34,236 nt of DNA from Saprospiraceae bacterium (GTDB lineage Bacteria > Bacteroidota > Bacteroidia > Chitinophagales > Saprospiraceae). This document shows positions 23,901 to 32,700 of this stretch, in pieces. Each line of letters begins with the position of its first letter. Positions within the stretch are counted from its first letter, which is position 1. Both the position numbers and the translations under genes were made by a program. The notes beneath the pieces were generated by a model. The model made no database searches. It was not told where the DNA came from and worked only from the letters and a program-made list of their open reading frames with translations. The stretch is taken from NCBI GenBank assembly GCA_020846655.1, contig JADLDL010000062.1, forward strand, positions 1 through 34,236, in the 5' to 3' direction.

Positions 23901-25025
23901 ATGGAAAACGACGCGAATGCCCAGATACCGCCCGACGACGAAAAAGCCGAAACCACAGCGACCAGCCCTGTACCAGACCGGCCGGGTCAGGAGCATACCC
24001 TGAGCCGGTCGTATATTACGCTGGGCATCATGGCGGCCAATGTAGTGGTGTATCTGTTGATGGTGCTCAACGGGGTGCATTTTATGCAACCAACGAGTGA
24101 GGCCCTGGTAGCCTGGGGCGCCGATTACGGGCCGCTGACCCTCCGCGGCGACTGGTGGCGCATGCTCAGTTGTTGCTTCGTACACATTGGGCTCGTCCAC
24201 CTGTTGTTCAATATGTATGCCTTTGTGCAGGTGGGGTATGCGCTGGAAGCCATCTTGGGGCGGTTTCGCCTGGTAGCGGTGTACCTCCTGTGTGGCATTA
24301 CGAGCAGTACGCTTAGTTTGTATGTGCACCCGGAAACGGTGAGCGCGGGCGCCTCAGGGGCAATTTTCGGACTTTATGGTTTCTTTTTGGCGCTTTTGTT
24401 TGCCAAATTCATTCACGAGTCGGTTCGCAACGAGTTGCTGCAAAGCGTGCTGTTGTTTGTGGGCTACAACTTGTTTTTGGGGCTGCGCGGCGGCGTTGAC
24501 AATGCCGCCCACATCGGCGGATTGCTCGGTGGCCTGGCCATCGGCTATATCATTTTGCCAAGCCTGCGGCGGCCGTTTGATCTCAAATCGTATATGCGCA
24601 CCCTGGTGATATCGGCGTTGGCGGTGCTGCTGGTCGCCTTGCCACTGGCCTACCGCAAGACCTTTGATTCGCTGGCATTCGACCGGGAGATTCAGGTTTT
24701 CTCTGAAAAAGAGCACGAAGCATTGCAAACACTGCAGGTATTGGAAACAGAAAGCGACCCGGCGACGAAAGTGGCGACCTTGCGCAAGGGCCTTGAGCAA
24801 TGGGACGAAATTATCAGCAACCTGGAAGCCCAGGATACGACGCAAATGCCCGAGCGGGTCTTGAACCTGACCCGAAACCTGAAGCGCTACAGTGCTTTGC
24901 GAAAAAAATCATACGGGCTGTTGATCCAGTCCATTCAAAAGGGCGATACCGGCGTAGAGGACCCGGAGTTTGAGCAATGCCTGAAGGAAATCGAGGAAGT
25001 ACTGGAGGTGCTGAACGCCGAATAA
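23901..25025 (+). CDS. Rhomboid-family intramembrane serine protease
   Basis: The 374-residue product has a polar N-terminal tail (~38 residues) and a rhomboid core of about six membrane helices. The core holds FVHIGLVHLLFNMYAF near 93-108, catalytic Ser152 in GASGAIFG and catalytic His204 in DNAAHIGGLLGG. A further hydrophobic helix near 233-252 follows. The final ~120 residues are charged and helical and probably cytoplasmic. Rhomboids cleave membrane proteins within or near their transmembrane helices; the substrate here is unknown. The stop codon is 9 nt from the end of the convergent HD-domain gene. Confidence 0.92.
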   Translation: MENDANAQIPPDDEKAETTATSPVPDRPGQEHTLSRSYITLGIMAANVVVYLLMVLNGVHFMQPTSEALVAWGADYGPLTLRGDWWRMLSCCFVHIGLVHLLFNMYAFVQVGYALEAILGRFRLVAVYLLCGITSSTLSLYVHPETVSAGASGAIFGLYGFFLALLFAKFIHESVRNELLQSVLLFVGYNLFLGLRGGVDNAAHIGGLLGGLAIGYIILPSLRRPFDLKSYMRTLVISALAVLLVALPLAYRKTFDSLAFDREIQVFSEKEHEALQTLQVLETESDPATKVATLRKGLEQWDEIISNLEAQDTTQMPERVLNLTRNLKRYSALRKKSYGLLIQSIQKGDTGVEDPEFEQCLKEIEEVLEVLNAE

Positions 25026-25034
25026 GGGGCCTGT

Positions 25035-25628
25035 TCAAATTTCGTAGGTAGCGACGAGGCCTTTCAATTCCTGCAGGAACTGTTGTTTCACCGGCTCCCG
25101 TTGTGTCCGGTTGGTGCGGGTATGAAACCGGTGAGCGCCCAGAAAACTCACTTGCAAGCGGTTCCAGGCGTGTTCGCCACCAATCAGTTGATAGGCAATC
25201 ATTTCCTCAAACAGCGTAAGACCGATTGGATAAAAATCAGGGCGGCCCAAATAGTCGAGATCGGCGTCGCAAATAATCTCTTCCAGCAGGTTGGAAGGCG
25301 ACTGGGGTATTTTGGTGGCCATGATCATGCCGCAAATGGCCTCAATATCTTCGTGGGTGTATCCGAAACCGGGCAAGGAGGCCCGGGCAATCAAACAGCC
25401 TTCGTATTCATGCCCGGCGTGTTTGTTTTTGACAAACCCGCAATCGTGGTATAGCGCCGCTGTTTTAACGAGGGTAATAGCCCGCCCCTGCACGCCTTCG
25501 CTTTCGCACAAGGCCTTCGATACCCGCAACACATCGAGTGTGTGGTGCAGGCCATGGTAGTGGAGTTTGTCAGAAAGCTCCGCTCGCAATTTGGCCAGGA
25601 TAAAGTGTTTGGCGGCGCGATAATCCAT
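25035..25628 (-). CDS. HD-domain metal-dependent phosphohydrolase
   Basis: The 197-residue product has the HD-superfamily metal ligands: a His-rich start (KLHYHGLHHTLDV, His25, His28 and His29), the HD doublet His61-Asp62 in AALYHDCGF, and a downstream Asp in ICDADLDYLG. Known members hydrolyse phosphate esters of nucleotides or cyclic nucleotides. Nothing here identifies the substrate, and no GYP motif of c-di-GMP phosphodiesterases is present. No signal peptide is seen, so it is cytoplasmic. It is a lone minus-strand gene between rhomboid and DUF937. Confidence 0.85.
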   Translation of the reverse strand: MDYRAAKHFILAKLRAELSDKLHYHGLHHTLDVLRVSKALCESEGVQGRAITLVKTAALYHDCGFVKNKHAGHEYEGCLIARASLPGFGYTHEDIEAICGMIMATKIPQSPSNLLEEIICDADLDYLGRPDFYPIGLTLFEEMIAYQLIGGEHAWNRLQVSFLGAHRFHTRTNRTQREPVKQQFLQELKGLVATYEI

Positions 25629-25911
25629 CTAAGCTGTTCGGTGTCTCGGTGAACGCTGTAACTAATTGCTTTGTTGGCAGCGGGCAGCGTAAAAATCATG
25701 ATTTTCTTAAAATTAACCCGCTCCCAGCGAAATAATTTGCTGAACAATCCAATTTTGTGCCGCAATCTGAATTAGTTTAAAAAAAATCTCCCGAATCTCG
25801 TATCTTTTTTGATAACTTTCGTCAGAACCCGGCTTGCGAAAGTAATGCCTGCAAAGCATCAACAGGTTCTTTTATTTCAAACTTTTCCAAACAATACAAA
25901 AATTCTGACAC
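25629..25911. promoter_or_regulatory. AT-rich intergenic region with a DUF937 promoter candidate
   Basis: The region holds divergent starts. On the plus strand TATCTTTT at 25800-25807, with an A/T-rich upstream element containing TTTA about 21 nt earlier, resembles the Bacteroidota -7 pattern TAnnTTTG with one mismatch. That would give a leader of about 100 nt before ATG 25912. No convincing minus-strand promoter was found. Confidence 0.3.
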
Positions 25912-26556
25912 ATGAATTTAATGGAAATACTCCAAGGCCAACTCTCCGACGACGTATTGAACAACCTCAGTGCACAAATCGGGGCAGATAAGGAACAGAC
26001 GGCAACGGCTGCTAATGGTATTTTCGCCACCTTGCTGGGTGGACTTGCCAACAACGCCAGCTCTGAAACCGGACTGGCATCCCTGGGCAGCGCACTCGAC
26101 CGCGACCACGACGGGAGCATGCTGGATGATTTGATGGGTATGGTAGGCGGCATGCTGCAAGGCGGTTCGGAGGGTGCTGCGGCGCCAGCTGCCAGTGCCT
26201 TGAACGGTACTGGAATTCTGGGACATATCCTGGGCGACCGTCAGGAAGCAGCGGCTGAACACATCAGCCAAAGTTCCGGCCTGAATATGGGACAAATTAT
26301 GAAATTGATGCCCATTCTGGCCCCCATCGTGATGGGTGTATTGGGTCGTGCAAAAAGCTCCGGCGGCCTCGACCTGGGGAGCCTGGCCAATATCCTGATG
26401 GGTTCGGCGCAAGGCGCTCAGTCCGGCGGCTTTGGCGACCTGTTGGGTTCTGTGTTGGGTGGTGTATTGGGTGGTGGCCAACAGGGCCAACCGCAGCAAG
26501 ACAGCGGAAGCGGCCTGTTTGGCCAAATCCTGGGTGGTATCTTCGGCAAACGCTAG
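25912..26556 (+). CDS. DUF937-family protein
   Basis: The 214-residue product matches DUF937 (YidB-like): an N-terminal helical part MNLMEILQGQLSDDVLNNLSAQ (in two stretches) with TATAANGIFATLLGGLANNA, and a second half with MKLMPILAPIVMGVLG. Gly-rich, Met/Leu-rich segments follow (DLLGSVLGGVLGGG and FGQILGGIFGKR). There is no signal peptide. The function of the family is not established. Its sequence is low-complexity at the C-terminus and the frame is intact. A strong terminator follows 28 nt after the stop, so it is probably a single-gene transcript. Confidence 0.85.
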   Translation: MNLMEILQGQLSDDVLNNLSAQIGADKEQTATAANGIFATLLGGLANNASSETGLASLGSALDRDHDGSMLDDLMGMVGGMLQGGSEGAAAPAASALNGTGILGHILGDRQEAAAEHISQSSGLNMGQIMKLMPILAPIVMGVLGRAKSSGGLDLGSLANILMGSAQGAQSGGFGDLLGSVLGGVLGGGQQGQPQQDSGSGLFGQILGGIFGKR

Positions 26557-26584
26557 GCGCTTCCCATTCCACATCAGGGGTAAA

Positions 26585-26629
26585 CAAAACACCCCGTCCC
26601 GAGTCTTTCGGGGCGGGGTGTTTTGTTTT
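26585..26629 (+). terminator. Strong intrinsic terminator after the DUF937 gene
   Basis: An 18-bp stem (26585-26602 with 26608-26625, a single G-U pair, 5-nt loop) contains ACACCCCG/CGGGGTGT and is followed by TTTTGTTTT on the plus strand. A-runs on the other side make it potentially bidirectional. Confidence 0.85.
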
Positions 26630-26699
26630 GCCCAATCAAATGGCCCAAAAGGGGGGCTACCGGAGCGATGGAAGTGCGGGGTTTTGATTTGGGGCGCAC

Positions 26700-26740
26700 T
26701 AAAAAAACCGCCCCGGCCCGGAATCCGGGTCGAGGCGGTT
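26700..26740 (-). terminator. Intrinsic terminator after the giant adhesin gene
   Basis: Arms at 26706-26721 and 26725-26740 form a GC-rich ~16-bp stem with two imperfect pairs and a 3-nt loop. On the minus strand the stem is followed by a run of seven T. It lies about 40 nt past the adhesin stop codon. Confidence 0.8.
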
Positions 26741-26779
26741 GTATTTCGGATGAAGCAGGGCTTCATCGCACACCATTCA

Positions 26780-29700
26780 TTACTTCGTCTGGATCATCTT
26801 CTTAACGGCATTATCCGTAGCCGTTTCGAGTTTGTAGTACAGAACGCCGGTCGTATTTACCAGTGCACGTTCGATCGTTACAGCATTGTTGCCTTTGCCG
26901 TAGTTGCCGGATTGCGTGTACAGGGTACGGCCCGTTTCGTCGAAGATCGTCAGCGTAGCCTCGGCTGCCTCAGGCAGGTAGAAGCCAATCTGCGTCTTGT
27001 TCATCCACGGGTTCGGTTGGTTCTGGTACAGTTCGAAGCCAAGACCCGTAACCGTCGTGCTGCCGTTGTTGTTGAAACGCAGGCCTACCGACTGCCGTTC
27101 GCGATTCAGGCTGTACGCTTCTGCCTTCGTGATCCGGCCGGATACGGCCAGCATTTGGCTCAGCGCACCTGCCGTTTTCGAGCGGAAGGTCACGGAGAAG
27201 TCACCCACAGTGTGCTCGTTATCAAACGAGGTCGTCAGCGAGTGGTCGTTGTTGAAGATACCAAAGTTGCTGATGCTCATGTCAGTGCCAGGTGCCAGGT
27301 CTACTACTTCCAGGTTGGGGAAGTACAGTGTGAACTGGTAACCCATGGCGCGTTCGGCAGCGCGGAAGTTCACCGTGAAGGTTTCGCCGGCTTTCACCGT
27401 GCGATCCTGTACGTCGAACAAGAGTGCGCTTTCCGTACGGTCGTCCGTGCTCATCAGGCTGTTCGTGATAGCGTTGCCGTTCACGTCACCTACTTTCACC
27501 GATACGAAGTCTTCGTCCGTCATGTTGTTCTGCATGTCAGCGATCTGCTTCGTTTCCGGGAAGATCGTTTCGAACGGATTGTTCGGGTTCGGGAAGGAGA
27601 AGGATTTGTCTACAAAACGCCACGAGGTGTTGTTCGGGAGTTCTGTGTACAAGCCCAGGATCAGTTTACGCAATTCTACGATGTCGAAGGTCGTGATCGA
27701 GCGGCTGTTGTTAGCGTCAGCGGCGATCATTTTGTACGAGGTGCTCAGCGGCTCGAGGCCCAGGATGTGCTTGTTAATGAGCACCAAGTCAAACGTCGAT
27801 ACGCCGTTGAGCGGGTCGTTGTCTTTCGTCGGCGTCACCGTGTAGTCACCCAGGAACGGTACAGCGCTGAATTCGTATTGACCATTGTTGTTCGAGAAGT
27901 CAAACATATTGACCGGAGGCAGTGCCGGGTGCGAACCATCAAGTTCGACGCTGGCTTCTTCCAGACCGTTGTTTGTTTCCGTAGCCAGAGCACCGGCTAC
28001 CGTACCACTCGGATTGCTGTTCGGATCGCAGTTACCGGAATTGTCCTGAACAATTACATAGGTTTCGCAGTAGTCAGCGTTGCCGGCCTTATCGATCGAC
28101 CACAGTTCTACCAGTTGCGTACCGAGGTCATCGCAGGTGAACGTCACGTTTTTCTGCGGCGTGCCATCCGGGTTCAGCGGGAAGCCCGTACCCGTACCGG
28201 AGCGGCGTACAGCCGTTACCAGTTGATTGCTCGGTGTGCAGTTGTCCTCCGTGTATTTCAGGAAGTCCGTATCCCACAGTTTGATCATCTTCGTCGGCAT
28301 GATGTTTACACTCAGGCCGTTCAGGCAAACCACTGTCGGTTTTTTGCAATCTTTCACGACGAACGTGTATTCGCATACCGTTTCGTTGCCGCAGCCATCT
28401 TCCACGATCCACTTGATTTTGTGCGTGCCGTAGGGCAGTTCCGGAATCACGTAGTTCGAAAGTTGCTGTTGCGTGTTCCAACGTACGCTGGCGGTTTTGT
28501 TGGTACCCGACACCGTTGTTTGGATAGCGAAACCATACTTCTGGTTGAACGGTACGGCGCGCTCGTCAAAGGCGCGCGGGGTGCCGCCACCGAAGTTCGG
28601 GTTGTTGGCATTGCCGAAGTTCACGTTGTTGAAGCCAGGCAGGTTCGTGCTGGAAATCACCGTCTCCATCGAGCCATCGTTGTCCAGGTCAAGGAACAAC
28701 AGGTAGCGGATGTTGATGCTGGAGCCCGAGCACAGGTCCGTAGCCGTGATGGTCAGGTCCGTCGGACCTTCGCACAGGTTGTGGCTGTTGATCGAAGCGT
28801 CGTACCAGTAGGATTCGTTCCACAGGTCGCCGGCATTCGGCGTCAGGTCGCAAACTTCTACCGGACTGGTCGGGCAGCTGTCTACGATCGGATCCTGCGT
28901 ATCGATCACTTTGATGATCTGCTTGTATTTGTAGCAGTTTGCATTTGCGTCCCAGAACGTCGAGTAGTTCGTCGTCGTCGGATCCGTCGGGTTGATTTTC
29001 ACCACCGTCGGGTTCCAAGGAGCCGCTGCACCGGCAGCCGACACGGTCGGACCAGGCAGGTTCGACGGGTGGTTCACCGTTGCATTCGGGTTCGGGTTCG
29101 GTACGTTAATGCAGCCCGCATTCGGGTTGTACGTGCACCAGTTGATGATTGTCCAGGTCCGTTCGATTTTGTAGCAAGCGTCCGGTACTACCGTGAACAA
29201 TTCGTCTTCGTGGGATACGCCCAAGAGTTCGCAATCTTTGCCGAAGAAGGTCGGTTCGCCATAGTTACCCGTGCCGTCGCAGACCGTTACGATCACGTCG
29301 TTCGGGAACTTCACGTAGTAGTCCTGTTCGTAGTTGACAAAGATGCGTTGCGTGCACTGAGCCTGCAGGCCGCCGCAGTCAAATGCGCGGAAGGTGCGGG
29401 TAATCGTGCCCCGGTTGCAGACCGTGTCAAACAGGGTGTAGCTGTTCGTCGTCGTGATGGTATCGATGCAGCAGTTGTCGGCTGCAGTAGCGGAACCGTA
29501 CACCCAAAGGCTCGGGTCGAAATTCTCGCAGGATACCGTCACGTTGGCCGGCGGGTTGCAAAGCGGTTTGATCTTATCTTCAACGAATACCTGAACCATG
29601 CAATCGTTGTAGTGGCCTTCATAACTTTCGTCATTCACGCTGATATCACCGGCAGGAACCGGAACATCGTACACGCGGAAGATCACCTGGATGGTATCGT

Positions 29701-32700
29701 TGATGTCGGTGCAGCAGAATTTCACCTGATCGTAGAAGAAGAGGTTGCTCTGGCAGTCGTTGCTGTTCATCCGACGGGCCTTGAAGTGCACGTTTTCACA
29801 TACATCATAGGATTTGTCGTCGAAGGTGGAAGCATTTATAAATGCCGTGCCGTCGCCACCCAGTGCTACCTGCGTAAATTCGTCGCAAGCCGCAACCGGC
29901 GGAACCTGGTCTTCAACCGTCATCGTGAATTCGATCGAGGAAACGTTTTCGCATCCGTCGATTGCCGTGTAGGTAACGAGGTATTCACCGCGCGGGAGGC
30001 ACTGCGTGAAGCCAAAGACACCCAGCGTATCCGGATTCCAGTGGTTGTTACCGGGGAAGTCGGAGAGGTAGCCGAAGCCTTCGTAGATCACGAGATTGCC
30101 AGTAGCGAAGTCAGTACCGATTACGCGGTAAGCCAGGCTGGTTACATAGGAGCATCCTTCGGAGATAATTACATCCGGAAGAGCAGCCGTAGCGCAGCAA
30201 GCGAACGGATCGGTGCTTACCGTCAAGTCACCAGGAGTAGCGATAGCCGGGCCTTGCGTATCAACGATTTTGATCACCTGCGTGTGTTCACGCGGGTTAT
30301 CGGCGCTGATCGGGAGGCACATGTTGCGAACTTTCCAGGTGCGGATGATTTCGTAGCTACCCGGGCAAATGTCATAACGTTCGTCCGTTTTGCTGATCGA
30401 AGCCATGCAGAGACCACCTGTACCAATCGGCGAACCATTGATTGTCGGAACACCGGTAGCGGAAGGCTCCGTGCTGTTTACGTTAGCGCAGTTCAGCGTT
30501 ACGTCAGCCGGGAACACAACATCGTCCAGATCGAACGGCGAGATGGTAATCGTTTGCGAGCAGGAAGCCTGGTTGCCGCTACCGTCCGTAGCCACCCAAG
30601 TGCGGATAATTTGTGCACGCGGGCTGGCGCAGGAACCGAAGTCGGTGTAGTCATCCGTGTCTACTACGTTAACGGTCGGGTTGCAATCCGAAACAAGCGG
30701 CGAACCGGTGAAGAACTGTTCGGTCGGGTCGCTGCACTTGATCGTGATATTGCCCGGGCAGGTAAGTACCGGAGCTTCTTTGTCTTCAACCTTGATCTGG
30801 CCCCAGCAAACGTTGCCGCTGATGGCGTGTACAAGGCTGTAGTTCAAAGTTTTGCCAATATGCGTGTAGTCTACGCGGTTAGCCGGGTTGAACGTATGCG
30901 TATTGAACGGATACGTGAGCACCACGGAGTAGTCGTCGAAGCAGCCATAGGAGCCTTCGAGTACATCATCCGGCGACACTTGGAACACACAGTCGGCGCC
31001 GTCGTTGTGGATGGAGATGTAAACGAGGTCGTTGCACACTACAGTTGTCGGCGTACCGGTAACTTGTACAATCTTGGTAATTTTCTGTTGGCAACCCGGG
31101 TCAGCCTGGGCTTGAGCATCGGTGCCACCAATCAACTGGCCATTGATAACCAGGTTGGTCGTTGCGCCACCAGCGTCAAACGTTGCCATTACCGTGTGGA
31201 AGCCAATACCCAAAGCAGCAGCGTTGAAGATGTTCGTAGCCACACCATTTACGGTGATGCTCGTTACCGTGCCTTGTGCATTGTTGTACTCGCCAACTTC
31301 AATTACAAACGGCGGGGTGTTCAAGCAGAACGGATCTTCCAAATTCTTGAAGTAAGGATTCGGATAGTAGCCTTTGTTGCTGATCGTAGCCGTTTGGTTC
31401 AGGTTGTTTTTGATCATGATCGAGTAGCCAAGACCATCGACATGGATACCTTTCAAGGTGTAGTATACCATCTCGTCGGCTTCGTCCGTTTGGCCGTCGC
31501 CATCGTTGTTGATGCCATCGGCATTACCAGCGAGGAAGAGCGTGCCAGCCGGCAGTACTACCGGAGCAGCCGGCGGAGCCGGGCTCGTGGAAGCGTACAA
31601 GCCAGTGCTGGTCATCAGCGACCAAGTCTGCATAGCCAGCGATTTCACCGTGATAACGTCTTCGAATTGACCGTTATCGAGGGTCGTCGCATTGTTTTTG
31701 CAATTTGTGATCACACTGTATAGCGGCGTGCAGGGGCCGGGGCCTTCCAGCACCGTCACAACAGCCGTGCAAGTAGCGCTGTTACCGCATTCGTCCGTAA
31801 CCGTCAGGGTTACCGTGTTGGTACCCAGATTGGCGCAGGTGAAGGCGCTCGGGTTTACGGAGAAGGTCAGGTCAGCAGCAGCCGAACAGTTGTCGAAGCT
31901 GCCGTTGTTGACTTGGTCTGGCGTTACCGTTGCGTTACCAAACTTGTCGAGGGTAACCGTAGCGGCTTTGCAGAGGGCCGTGGGGGCCTTGGTGTCGCGT
32001 ACCGTTACTACCTGCGTGTGGATCAGCATGTTGCCAGCCTGGTCGGTTACTGTCCAGGTGCGGGTCAGCGTATAGTTGAACTTGCAGTTGCCATTCGTGC
32101 GAACTTCGGTGAAGGTGATCACCAGCAGGTTCGACGGAGTGCAATTGTCGTTCACATCATTGGTCGTCAGTACGAACGGAGCCGGAACGGCATCGCATTG
32201 AACCGTTACGTCGGCCGGCATTACGATGTCGGCGTCAAATTCCGGTTTTTCCGTATCCATAACCATCACCTGGAAGGTGCAGAATGCCATGTTACCCATA
32301 GCGTCCGTAGCCTTGAAGGTTACCGTGTATGTACCAACCGGTACAACCGAACCGGCAGTCGGGCCAGCCGTCTGTACTACCGTCGGGATGCTGCAATTGT
32401 CAACAGCAACCGGGGTAGGCCAGTTGATCTTAGCCGAGCACTGGTCAGGGTCGTTACCGAACACCAACGGACCAACCGGGCAGTTCAGGAACACCGGAAT
32501 TTCCGTATCCAATACCGTAACCGTTTGCGTGCAGGTGCCAGCGTTGCCGCATTGGTCAACCACACGGTAGGTGCGTGTGTAAACATTAGCATTAGCCACT
32601 TCGCTGATCATACCGAACGAATTTACGTTCAGGCCGCAGTTGTCGGAGGCAGTGCCGCCGGCAGCTTCGAATTCAGCAAGGTTAGCATACGGCGGCTGTT

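Noticed and set aside
26557-26779. Two strong hairpins considered as a possible repeat or attachment site
   Set aside because: Each has a T-run on the correct strand just past a gene end, so ordinary convergent terminators explain them.
26432-31723. A 1763-codon plus-strand open frame opposite the adhesin
   Set aside because: It is aligned codon-for-codon with the real minus-strand gene, has a Val/Arg-rich composition without domains, and is explained by the lack of TTA/CTA/TCA in that gene.
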